Positions 45,301 to 55,614 of a stretch of 64,000 nt of DNA are shown here, piece after piece. The notes below the pieces were generated by a model. The model ran no database searches. It was not told the origin of the DNA and saw only the letters and a list, made by a program, of their open reading frames with translations. The translations under genes were made by a program, and so were the position numbers. The DNA comes from Blasia pusilla. Its lineage: Eukaryota > Marchantiophyta > Marchantiopsida > Blasiales. Position 1 is the stretch's first letter. The number at the start of each line of letters is the position of its first letter. The stretch spans positions 34,286,001 to 34,350,000 of the forward strand of contig CM114272.1 of assembly GCA_050084515.1 (NCBI GenBank), given 5' to 3'.

Positions 45301-48300
45301 TGCTCATGAAATCGTATCAAATAGGACCTCTAGATAGAAAGAAAGAATGGATGATTGGCACCATCAGATTGAACCAGTTGGAATGTGAAATCCTGCGAAT
45401 AGTTGGTTGCCAATGGTAAGAATCGTGGCAGCTGGTTCTGTACCTATGTAAAGGGCATGAAGGATGGACAAACCTGCAAAGATAATCTTAGGTCTGCTAC
45501 AATTGCACTCTCTTTGAGTCTCAGAATATTAGCCGCAACAAGTTTTCTCTTTATCTCCATCTTTTGCAAGCAGAACTTGCCATGATTTTCTGGGTCATCC
45601 TCGAATGTGAGCTTCTCTTCTATATTTCTCTTCTGCACAGTATTTACTCTCGACACTGTGATCATGTAAGTGCGGTGCCTCCAAACAGCCTTTGGGTAAC
45701 ACAGTTGCAAACATGCCCTCAAATAGAAAAAATCTTTTTTGGGAACAGTGTCGTCAAACCTGTGTTTGGTCAAGATATTTTGCTCAAAGGCAGGTCTCAG
45801 TCTGCCAAGAGGCTGGGACTGCCCATCCTTGAATGGAAAATCACCCTCGCGGTTGCTAGGGCATGTGAAGACTATTCTCCCAAGACGAGCCTGAAGTTCT
45901 ATCTTTTCACTTCGTCTCACTCGTTTCATGGCATTGTCGAAAACTTCCAGCATTTCAGTACTGTGGAGAGAAGTATCTTCTTGGCGACTCGAACAATCCC
46001 CAACTTCTGTACAGGTGTTCTCTCCTTGAATAAGGAAACGTAAGACATTCCGAGAACGTAGATTCTGTTTCACAGAGAGATCTCCACCTGTCCCCTTGTT
46101 CAATTCCACAAAGGAAACTTTTTGACCCCAGTAATTGCTTTCAATATATGTAAGATCCAGCACCCAAAAGGTTGGAGGCGCGGCACATTTTTGGGTGACA
46201 GTTGCTATCCACTGTGAATCAAGTTCGACATCACTGGGTTTCCCAGAGATTGTCACATAGCATTTTGTTTCTGCCCCCCAAAAATGTACTGATGGTAAAT
46301 GGATCTTTGCAGATGATTTGTATTTTGGCAAGCGGTACTCCAAGTACTTCAGTTCAAGTTCTCCAACCGCTATTTGCTTACAAATAATATTTGTCTCTGC
46401 CGGCTGATTGGAACTCATAGATGCCAGATTAGGTTTCGAAGAGTGTGTGTGTACTTCCATAGATTGACCAGGTTCAGTTCCCAAAGTGGTGCTAGATCCA
46501 TGGTTCGCACGCTCAGGATTGCACAGTGAGTGATACCATGCGCCAATCTGCGACCTCTGTTTCTTGTTCACAAGCTCATGTCTCCTGTTATACACATATG
46601 CCAGTACCACTTTTGTGTTATCGTAATTTCCATATTTCTCTGCAAACCTTTGTAGCACATTGAAAAACTCTCCATTTAGACTGTTGTCACCTTCCATCCA
46701 TTGCCGCAGATGAGTTTGATTTACTTGAGGATCCAGCGCCATGAAAGCCTGTTCCATACAAGTTGTCTTCACCGTTGATTCTTGTAGATACGCCCAGGCA
46801 CTTGAGGTTTCCGTATACGAACTGCTGAGAATTAGAACTGGAAAAAATTTAGGAACTGAGGTTGGCCCAGGAGTCGAGATCTGAGTTGGTTGGTTGGTTT
46901 CCCTGGTCTCAGTACTACTTTTCAAGGGGATTGAAGGGGGAGTAGATCTTTTCGGAGGAATATGGACTTTCTCTTTGGAGCTTGCATTCAACCCAGATTT
47001 CAGCCGACTGATTGAACCACAACTCGAACTTTCTGGCGAGGTTCTTCCCTTCAGATTTTGAGCCCTGGGTGTTTTTCTTTGTCCTTCCAGTTTCTTGGAA
47101 GTGAAAGCATTGGGTTCTGGGTTTACTTTTCGAACCTTTCTGAGAGAGGGATATGTTAACCATGGGCCAATCTCAGGAGCTAGTACTGGGATTTCTTTTC
47201 CAGTGTCAATGACAAAGCGATGCAACTGCCTCATGCCAAGCTCGAGGTTATCATCATGAATGTCTGCGTCTTCCATGAACCTCCGTAGTCTTTCACGAAG
47301 ATTCTCAACATAAGCAAGAGTTTTCATGGGAATAAATTTGGGGATCAGGTCCAAGACGGTAGATCCAACCTTCAAGTGATAGATTCGATCACTCTTTGTG
47401 TGGACTCGAATGTGAATCTCCGCGGCAGTAAGAGGGCGGCACATGATAAGCACAAGGACAGAGAAAAGATAATCTGGTGACAACACTGTAGCAAGGAGGG
47501 CCCGGCAAGATTTCATTGACCCGAAGCTGTGTACAAGGCTTGCTGCCACTGCAATGTGAAATGGCACTGAATCGTTCGTCTCAACCGACTTGTTGAGTAT
47601 GCTGAATCTTTCAAAGGTAACCCTCACAAGTTTTTCTCCAACCTTTGTGTTCCATGCGATATGTCGGCCACTTGAAGGCCGCCCCAGAGACACCTTCTCT
47701 TCTTTTGCCTCCGGTAATGAACTATCCTTGCTGCAGATGCCCAGAGTTGATCGATTGTCAAATCCAACCCCTACGCGATTCGCAACCCGGACACTGCTGC
47801 AAAGATCTGAGATTACACTTTGAGGGTGATGGAACAGTCCATCTCGCTGATATTCCACGAGAACAGACCCACCTCTAAGTGGTACAATTCGGAGCAGCGG
47901 CCCGATCATCTGGAAAAATGTGAATGCAAAGCAACAGCCAAGTCACACATCTGCCATCGTTCAAGGTAATAAACTTGAGAACCAAAAAAAGAAACAGAAC
48001 TATGGAGGACATCATCTAATCTTCTTCTTATAGGTTCCCTGCTCGAACCTATCTGTTTCCTTATTCATTTCTCTGCTGGTTTCATGAAAAATTTCTCTCC
48101 TTCACGAAGGGAACATCAACCGCCCAAAACCATGACCACATTCTTTGTGACTTCACAGCGTTTGGGACTAAGTGGGAAGGGCAAATCACATCCTGTATAT
48201 CAGAATTAGCCCTTGATGGGCTGGAACGAGTCACAGAAAGACCCAAAATGAGAGGAAATATCGCCGATGGACAAGCTAGGAAGGTCGGCTCAGGACCCAG

Positions 48301-51300
48301 AAAAAAGAGTAATAACCCTGATGGGCCAACTGAGCTATATGATGAAGTAGATCAGTTCTTGACATTAGAGAACCTTTGGAGGGGGTCACTGCTTGAATTA
48401 CGTGAAGAAGTCGATTTGGCTCACGATCCAAATGAGAGGGAGATCCCTGATGGGCAAACTGAACTATATGATGATGAAGTAGATAGGCTCCAGACATGAG
48501 AACCTTTGGAGGCACTCACAGCTAGAATTAAACCCTGTTTGGCATCCACCTAAACAAAGGCTAATGTCTACCAAAACTCAAGGCCAAACCTGTTTTTGGT
48601 TACCACAAAGACCATCTAGCCTATTCGACTCCAGCCGATTTCGGATTCTTCTACCAACTCCTGCACGATCTGGCCTGGTCACGTACTGGAGACGGAATTA
48701 AGCATTTCAATGGTGGCGCATTATGGTCATCGCCCAATATAGCTCTGGTCTTTTCCTGCAGCATTATGAGTTTTGATGGTGTAGCAAATGAGTGTCACCT
48801 TCAAAGCCCTTTCAAGCTTCGGCATATCGGCTCCCATGCAGCTCGGAGAGACACCTGTGAGCTTGAGAGACTGATTGGGCAGCATGCCTGCAATCTGAAG
48901 CTCGTTGGTTTCTGCCACGGCTTCCAGATTCTGTCGTAATGTACCCACCACAACATTTCCTGCAAATGCTCCTGCAATGGCAATCTGCACAAGGGCGATA
49001 CTGTCACAAAAAATGGACTCCACTCGCACACTGGGCCTCAGGGAGTTCACATCTATGGATGCCAGTATGCTGAGCTTCTGCTTCTCCCTGCGCATAGATG
49101 GATGGTTAAAATCATTATCCAGGAACTGAATGGTCCGATTCGCAAAGCTCTTCACTGTAACCAACAGCTCCATCAAGCTCGAGTTCCTCAAGTCAGACTG
49201 AGCAAGCCATCTTGAGCCTGACATCCCAGTATGGCCCATTCGAATCCATCCCTGGTACACCTGTCGGAACACTATCAAGTCGCTGCAGAACCCACCATCT
49301 AACTGCATTCTGGCCCTCATGTTTTTTATCATGAGCTCTTGGAGTTTGGGGGGATTGCTGGAGCCTTGCAGAATGATAGGTTCGTAGAAAAGGCTTCTCG
49401 TCGAACGGAGGCCTGCAGCCAAAACCACACAGTCGGCTCCACAGCCTATCGTAAGACCAAAGAGGATGAGTTTGGCAATATCGATGTCTCCAAGGAAGTG
49501 AGTGGAGAGTCGACCAAGTCGGGTCAGCTCCCAGCTCGAGACTGAGGAGAATTTGATGACTCCTGAAGACTCCAGGAGTCTCATGGATTCTTCCAAGTTC
49601 TCGGGAGTTGGCGGGTCCAGGAGCTTCATCAGGAGCTGGTCGAATGGAAAACTGGTGTAGTAGGAGAACGCGGACTTCATTTGCAGAATGCAACAGTTGA
49701 GATGTTCTCCGGACATAATTGGCTTGTCGTGATCCGACAAGTGTTGGTAAGTTTCTGAGGTGAAGAGACGGAAAACCTTTCCAGGAAGCAGGCTGCCAAC
49801 CCTTCCTGCCCTCTGGATTGCAGAAGCCTTGGAGCACCACACTCTCGACATAGAGAGGTAGGGATGCTTCTCGTCGTAGCACGTATGAATCCGGTGACCG
49901 AGATCGATAACCACTCGAACTTTGGGGATCGTCAGGCTACTCTCTGCAATGTTTGTGGCTAAAACGACTTTCAGAGTTCCTGGCGATGGTTCGGCTACGG
50001 CCGACCTCAGCTCTTCCTTACTCAGACAAGAATGAACGAAAAACACTTCCATTTTGCAGGTGTCACTGCCAGGCTTTGGTGGCTCCAGGTTCTCAAACCT
50101 GTCGTGAAGCTGACAAATATCCGCTAGAGAAGCCAAAAATATGAGAATCACATCATCAGCTCGCCCCATATGCCTCACCAGACCTGTTATCAGATCCATC
50201 ACATACCGAGGAAACACGGTTCCGTCCAGAAGAGCTCTATCATCAGAGCCTGAGTTTCGAACTAACCTGGTTACTAACCCGTCCAGCTCTTTCGGCATAG
50301 AGGGTAGATGGTTACGAAGCCCATCGATGTGGACGATTTCCACTGGAAATCTGCTGCCTCCCACGAAGATGGGGACAAGCTCCGGAGCCCCAAGCTGATG
50401 GACGCAGCGAAAGTAGTCCGCCAGAGGGCCACCATCCATGGTGGCTGACATTATGATCAGCTTCGTTTCGGTCGGCTGGAGCACTGAACGCACTGAATGT
50501 CTTGAATCACCTGTTGACACTTCCATGCCTCCTCGTACCTGAAGCTTCGCCATCAACAGCAGCAGGTCCTGCTCCGTGCTTCTTTCGTGAACTTCATCCA
50601 GTATCAAGTGGGTGATTCCCTTGAGTGCCTTCTGTGGGGGCCTATGTCCTAGCACCTGCAACCACAACTTCCACTTCTCAATCACTCATGTTTCCTGCCT
50701 GCACCCATCGCCATTCGAGTCCATTCGTCCAGCCAGAAAGACCCCACAAAACTCAATTAATGACCACAATAGTCCCCAAGTTACTCGAGGAATGCTGGTT
50801 GAGCAGCAGCAGCTGCTGCAGGCACTAAGTCAATCGGCTAATCTCACGCTCCTATGCAGAATTTCAGCACTGGTATCGCTATCCCCACTCGACAAACAAT
50901 CAAAGAAACGAAGAAAGACTGATGTCGATCTATGGAGGCACTGATCCCTCCAGCTGAGGGGCATCTGAGGAACCGTCTCACGATTCCAGGTCCCTTTTGG
51001 GACCAGCAAGAATAGCCCCTCCGATGTCTTCAAAGGGACGGTCGCCATGAGGTTCTTCGCACTACTCGTAAAATCCTCCAACAATGATGCAAATACTTAG
51101 ATTCTGAATATGGATGAGGAGCTGAAAATTAGTACCTGGAGGATATAGCCAGTGGTGACATACATGAGTCGAGTGAAAGGTGTAGAAGCTGAATCCTGTC
51201 CTATAGAATATCCCACATCGAGTCCCACCCTCTGTCCTCTCAATTTCGCCACATGCTCAGCCAGAGAAACTGCTGCAATTCGTCTCGGTTGCGTCACGAT

Positions 51301-51954
51301 GATCATCACTTTCCCACCCTGGCCTCGCTGTATGGCATCGCCCAGTATAAACTGGGGAACTGCACTGCTCTTCCCACATCCTGTGTTTCCCTGCAGCCAC
51401 TCTCATCATCAACCCAACGAAGGATCAGCTCAGGCTAAGAGATCGATCCACAGGTGTGAAGGAACTCTCGGCAGTTGGCCACGATTTCTTGAGCACAAAA
51501 GATCGATCGATAACTGTAAGGCACCTCTCAGCACCAGAGCCACGATTTCTTGAGCACAATAGATCGATGCACAGCTGCGAAAAAAATTTCAGCACTTGGC
51601 ATCTCGTTCTCAAGCGCCAGATATCGACAGCTGTGAGGGGACAGAATTCTGAGCACTTATCAGATATACATCTCTCTAGGAGAAGAGGTTGCTAGCTGTG
51701 CCAGCACTGGAAGAGCCTGCGTTTCTTGAGCGTGTTTTCTTACTCTATGAATTCGAACTGACGGCGTCGAGGATTACCTGAAGAAATGTGACTCGGTGAC
51801 TGGAGATATGATCTAGAATCTGCTTGCGATACGCCTCCGCCGGCAGCAGAGGCCTATGTTCAGACTGAGAGCTTCCTTTAACCTTTTGCTGGCATTTTTG
51901 TTTCCACTGCTTCTTTCTCACCGATGGAGTCGAACACTGAACTGCTGGTGCCAT
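41101..51954 (-). CDS. Giant DEVH-helicase / Toprim-like / DEDDy-exonuclease protein
   Basis: Nine exons on the minus strand: 51954-51778, 51390-51136, 50655-48799, 47909-45474, 45267-43915, 43481-42975, 42754-41964, 41768-41687, 41337-41101. All junctions are GT..AG, phases agree (seven phase-0 introns, one phase 2), and the sum is 7,695 nt = 2,564 residues plus TAG, with no internal stop. Domains: SF2 DExH helicase (1-763: Walker A GNTGCGKSS at 60-68, DEVH at 164-167, SAT at 214-216, LATNIAESSLTIP, QRAGRVGS at 425-432); an unassigned region (764-1575); an alpha-helical region (1576-2026); a Toprim-like DUF3854-type domain (2027 to about 2235); an acidic linker; and a DEDDy exonuclease (about 2350-2510). 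The helicase most resembles Spindle-E/TDRD9. Role inferred: RNA processing, surveillance or transposon silencing. Exon 3's donor (AAG|GTGACA) is the least certain join. Cautious alternative: two or three adjacent genes. Confidence 0.82.
42690..43481 (-). other. Toprim-like DUF3854-type domain (exons 6-7)
   Basis: Residues 2027 to about 2235. The order of motifs fits the primase-associated DUF3854/Toprim fold: ELLRRGLSQEDLSKFNFQSW, then GIFIPARDPSG, a GKGPKING segment, the acidic strand VVGLCEGGLKAHVLAALSG with its conserved Glu, GLPTIGASGADF, the second acidic strand IIFFPDAGSQCND, and LLREWDYHV-VVAWWGQ followed by DDIDDYL. Such domains are known from phage, bacterial and some eukaryotic primase-like proteins. 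Metal-binding Glu and Asp are present, but activity is unknown. The assignment rests on pattern memory alone. Confidence 0.65.
43915..47909 (-). other. Unassigned middle of the giant protein (exons 4-5)
   Basis: Residues 764-2026, encoded by two very long exons (2,436 and 1,353 nt). Exon 4 begins MIGPLLRIVPLRGGS directly after a TTTCCAG acceptor, contains a Ser/Thr/Pro-rich linker around SSKEKVHIPPKRSTPPS, and then a second folded part with WMEGDNSLNGEFFNVLQRF and, further on, RLRPAFEQNILTKHRF. Exon 5 is predominantly helical, Leu-rich and HEAT-like by eye (LLVLQTICSMNLKL, ILFWLLDSVQSLNLF). I recognise no family. A helical region ahead of an exonuclease recalls Nibbler/EXD3, which is only an analogy. 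Confidence 0.6.
48200..48540. repeat. Imperfect ~130-bp repeats in intron 3 of the giant gene
   Basis: Blocks starting near 48207 (partial), 48318 and 48448 share ccctgatgggc followed by aactgaactatatgatgat and gagaacctttgga. They lie wholly in the 889-bp intron and happen to keep an open plus-strand frame. They are probably non-coding. Confidence 0.75.
48799..51954 (-). other. DEVH-box helicase module (exons 1-3)
   Basis: Residues 1-763. The N-terminal YRKQILDHISSHRVTFLQ leads across an intron into the P-loop. Motif Ia is TQPRRIAAVSLAEHVAK and motif Ib TGYILQ. Motif II is DEVH, as in Spindle-E/TDRD9, rather than the DEAH of splicing helicases. Motif VI reads QRAGRVG-S where the family usually has Arg in the last position. 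After the RecA core, a winged-helix/ratchet-like part (PPTPENLEESMRLLESSGVI) is typical of DEAH/RHA helicases. The piece of exon 4 around SFGSMKSCRALLATVLSP resembles the segment following the helicase in TDRD9-like proteins, but weakly. Confidence 0.85.
51420..51660. repeat. ~60-bp tandem repeats in intron 1 of the giant gene
   Basis: About four units share cacgatttcttgagcacaa and agatcgat. Exact copies of the first element begin near 51479 and 51539, and more diverged copies flank them. Confidence 0.85.
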
Positions 51955-52964
51955 TGATCAGTTTTTGCGGACGATCGCGCATGCAGCCCACCCTAATAGC
52001 TGACAAGTAACAAACCTTGAGCTTCGCTTCTTCTCTTGTGCTTCTTTCCGACCAGTTCGGACCAGTTCCTAACCCAAATTTAATTTAGCAGATAGACGAT
52101 CCCAGTGACATGAGTAGAAGGTGCCCAGGATCCGGAGCTGCCACATAGCAAACCCATGTCCGTTTGTGGAAGAGTTCGCTGGTCAAAAAAATTGAAAGCT
52201 TTCGGGCTTCGGAACCGTCGTTCGGTACAAATTCCATCCGCCCAGCTTTGCCGTCAGACTGGATCCATCGCAAGGCATGACCACGGTTAGCTGAGGACGG
52301 CAAAGCTTTCCGGCTAGAGCTCAAGACCGCAACCAATTGTAGCACATACGAGCTAAAAGAAAAGAGGCTAGACTTCACCAGCTTCTATCGAAGCCTTCTG
52401 GGAAGGTGGGGTGGTGAAGAAGTTCGATCAGCTGAGCTGCACTGCCCATTTCAACTTCGTAGAGCTCCTGCGCTGCAATCGTAAGAGGCTCCCCTGAAAG
52501 AATCTGGAGCTGAAATCAAACAGCTCCTCAGACTATGAGCCCCACGCTCAAGTGAGAGGCTGCCCTTAAGCAATCTCGAGCCCGAATTGCTCCTCAAACT
52601 CCGAGCCCCATCTTCAGGAACAAGAAGGCTCACAGAATGCACCCACCCCCATATCTAAACACACCGATTTGTCCCCGAATTTCACAACCCATTCCACCAA
52701 CCCCATCCACTCGTTCCGTGCCCGCCTTCGCTCCACTCGCACTCCCTCACTAACTCACTCGTCCGCCTCCAGTTCCACAGCTGCAACCACCAGAAGTCCT
52801 CTCCGTCTGACTCCATCGTACCAAGATTCTTGGGCGGCGCTCATCACTAACCACCTCAACGTCACTTCACTCCCTCCCCACTGTCTGCGAATTCTGCTAC
52901 TTCCCCCACTCACTGCTCCCTTCTCCTCCTCCCCTTCGCTTCCTCCCCAAATCGATCGGCCGTA
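51955..52964. other. 5' region of the giant gene
   Basis: Upstream of the minus-strand start codon. No gene is supported. 52450-52640 contains two diverged copies of a short segment (gagccccacgctcaag / gagccccatcttcagg). It is probably promoter and leader. Confidence 0.4.
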
Positions 52965-53260
52965 GACCAACAAACAACAATTCTTCCTCCGGTTGAAATA
53001 AAGGTGACACAGCCTGATTACCAGAGAACAACAAAAAACATTTCTCCCTTGGACTGGAATAAAAAGGTGGGTACACAGCCTGATTACGACAGAACAACGA
53101 CAAAGAACGATTCTCCCTTGAAGTGGAATAAAAAGGTGGGTACACATCCTGATCACCGGAGAACAACAAAGAGCAGTTTTCCCTTGGACTAGAATTAAAG
53201 TGGGTACGTAGCCTGATTACCAGAGAACGATTCTCCCTCTGGAGTCTGGCTAGGTGGTTG
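52965..53260. repeat. Minisatellite, ~65-70-bp unit
   Basis: Four to five units share cagcctgattaccagagaac, then ttctcccttg and ggaataaaaaggtg, starting near 52965 (partial), 53003, 53066, 53135 and 53200. Divergence rises to the right; faint copies continue to about 53360. It lies about 1 kb upstream of the giant gene. Confidence 0.9.
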
Positions 53261-54629
53261 GTACCTATCTTTATCCCAGCCTGGACTGGGATACACTACC
53301 AGGAAACAAGAAGGCACGATTCTCCTACGGTGAAATAAGGACGGGGACGAAGCCTGAATGGAAGGATGGGAGGACGCATACGAAAGAAGGGGGTTTAGGG
53401 ACTAGGGACTAGGGACTCTCTCCTTCGATTTGATATTGTTTTTCCCGTCCAGACTTCATACATCTACTCACCAACTGCCATATTCAGCTCCTACGCCGTA
53501 TCGAAGAAGGGAAAAGAAAGAGAGAATGCCGGGCCACGCTCCGGTCAGACGGTTTCCAACATCTGGACAGAAAGCCGGACAATACGGTACGAGGGAGTCA
53601 GGGACTTGCCGGGATGGGAGCAGGGTTCGGGAAGTTTTTCCGCGGGACGCCGGGAATGTCCAATCGGAAACGGTAATTCCGGATCTTGAACCGGTTTTGA
53701 GATACGAAATACAATGGACCTACTCGAATTCCAGCCGGTTTTCGTATGCAACTTTTAAATCAATCGAAATTTTCAAATTTAACCGGCTAGAATACTCGTA
53801 ACCCGGGATCTCCCCGATCATTGGATGGGAGCCTGGGGCTGCGAGAGAGCGCGACGGACAAAGAAGGGACTTTTGAATGAAAACGGGGTCGCTCCTCCGT
53901 GGGTCTCCCGGACTCCAGACTCCTCGCAGTCTGGAATCTGGATGGAGAATGGCGGCGGCGGCGTGAGACACGAGGCGACTTCGAATTTCGAACGTGTGCG
54001 GGACATGACAGACGACATCGATTGGACTCATGATGGTAGAGGGACGTACAAAGGCGAGGGGTATTGGCAATCTGGCAAGTTCTACGCGACGCGTGGCAGG
54101 CGCCAAACTGCAGGTTTTGGCCGCTGTCGATAGCGGGCGCTAAATTTGGACTCGCGGGAGTGAGGTTCTGGAGGAGTCCAGTGGAGATCGCGGGAGTGAG
54201 GTCCATGGAGGAGTCCAGTGGCGGTAGTGAAGCGACGACGGGGACGTTTTGTCGTGAGGCGGTGACATTGGGTTTAAAGGTCGCGTTCAAAGGTACTCCT
54301 GTCTCCCGTACTGATGGGGGCCTGGGCCGGTACCAACTTACCAAGTGACCGAACCATCATTGATGGACACGGAAAGACGCGATTCTAGTGGTGGGGACAG
54401 GTGGGAGTAACTGTCACTCCACTGCCCTCCGATTCACGCCGTGGACTGGGGACAGACGGACTGACTGACTAGGTCCTGCTCTCGTTTCCGTCCAGGTGTA
54501 CATCCTCAACAAGAACCGCGGCCATGGAATCATTCGCTCACTCCCCTCAGTCCAATTCACTCTGTTTTCTGAGAAGGGCGGTTTACATGGTGCCCACATC
54601 CGTTTCCGGAACGGTTCCGTCGAGGAATG
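53261..54629. other. GC-rich unassigned region
   Basis: Several overlapping frames on both strands have no motifs and no splice support. A 36-bp direct duplication (cgcgggagtgaggt...gaggagtccagtgg) lies at about 54153-54225. A short gggtttaggg-actaggg triplet run occurs at 53391-53416. Confidence 0.4.
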
Positions 54630-54735
54630 CCTCTTTTCTTTTTCTGGTCCTGTTGTTGATTCTTTGAATCCTCCTCTTTTGTATTTCCGATGGGTTTTCC
54701 ATCACTCATTTTTATCGAAGTGCATCTTTCTTTAT
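54630..54735. repeat. Dispersed repeat, copy 2
   Basis: Matches 32020-32150 at about 85% in the same orientation, including ttttgtatttccgatgggtt and cactcatttttatcgaagtg. It marks the right border of the gene-rich island. Confidence 0.85.
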
Positions 54736-54869
54736 CGAGGAAACGGAGCGCACATCCGAGAGAAAATTATTTCTTTTTAGAAATATTTAACGAGTTGGAA
54801 AAATTTTAGGATATAATATTTAAAAGGGTACGTACGAAATATCTAAAGAATTATTATATGGAAGAGGTT

Positions 54870-55140
54870 ACATAAATTCAATTTTTTTCCGTGACATCTG
54901 AAAACAAATTTATTTTCTTTTGTTGGTAATATATGAAAAAAAACTCATTGTTCAGTTGTCAAATATGTTTGCAAATCAAGAAGGCCTTCCCTCATAATAA
55001 AAATGATAAAAAAACATGTTTGAAAAACTAGGGTATAGCTATGAAGGAAAGAGATTAATAATGTTGTACATAAATGCAATTTTTTTCTTGTTGTCCATAG
55101 CATATGAAACATTTTCCGGTTGCCTAATTATCACACTCTC
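54870..55140 (-). mobile_element. Decayed mini-Helitron relics
   Basis: Two diverged stretches (about 54870-55006 and 55010-55140) match parts of the mini-Helitron at 60061-60274, sharing gtttgcaaatcaagaaggc and caatttttttcttg...atagcatatgaaa. The right end of the first (ataaaaatGA before T at 55005-55006) fits a Helitron 5' TC terminus. The 3' ends are lost. Confidence 0.6.
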
Positions 55141-55348
55141 CCACAGTAATATAGATTTCATACCGAAACAGCATTTATACACATCAAAAAGCATTTCATA
55201 CATAAGACACAATATTTTATATTGTGTTATCATATGTTGTGGTGTTTAAGTTTTTCTTTATTTGTTTTATTTGGAACGACAAGGAGGACATACGTATTCT
55301 AGTGGGTGAAAAAGAAGGAGATTTTCATTGAGACAATTTTAGCTATCA

Positions 55349-55491
55349 CTAGCCGGTGCCCATATTATGCACGGATGATATTTAATTTTCCAACTCCCTC
55401 TCTCAAAGTGTCATCATAGAAGCCCTTAAAGGACAAGTGTCATCAACTTAAGAGGGTTTCCCCAAACCTTGTCCTCTTTTAATTATATAGA
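55349..55491 (-). mobile_element. Complete 143-bp mini-Helitron
   Basis: On the minus strand the segment begins TCTATATAATTAAAAGAGG and ends GGGCACCGGCTAG, with an imperfect stem (GTGC/GCAC plus a flanking C:G pair across one mismatch) just before the terminus. The flanks are A before TC and T after CTAG, the Helitron insertion rule. No coding capacity. It must have been moved in trans by a RepHel such as the family relic at 24.2 kb. Confidence 0.82.
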
Positions 55492-55614
55492 TTATCAATG
55501 TTTTTTACTTATTTTGTGCATATTTCTTGAGGGTGGAATGTTTAATGAAATCGAGCTCGTTACTTTTATGATAGGGACCACGGAAGATTACGAAGTTAAT
55601 ATTCAAAATTTATC

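Noticed and set aside
48248-48499. Open plus-strand frame with repeated DG.TELYD motif
   Set aside because: Lies wholly within intron 3 of the minus-strand gene and arises from a ~130-bp duplicated block.
49193-49882. 229-codon minus-strand frame overlapping helicase exon 3
   Set aside because: Shadow frame of the DEVH helicase; the helicase frame carries all motifs.
53391-53416. Telomere-like gggtttaggg run
   Set aside because: Only one true TTTAGGG unit followed by actaggg repeats; not an interstitial telomere.
53787-54344. 185-codon minus-strand frame
   Set aside because: Pro/Ser/Arg-rich in a GC-rich region with open frames on both strands; no motif or splice support.
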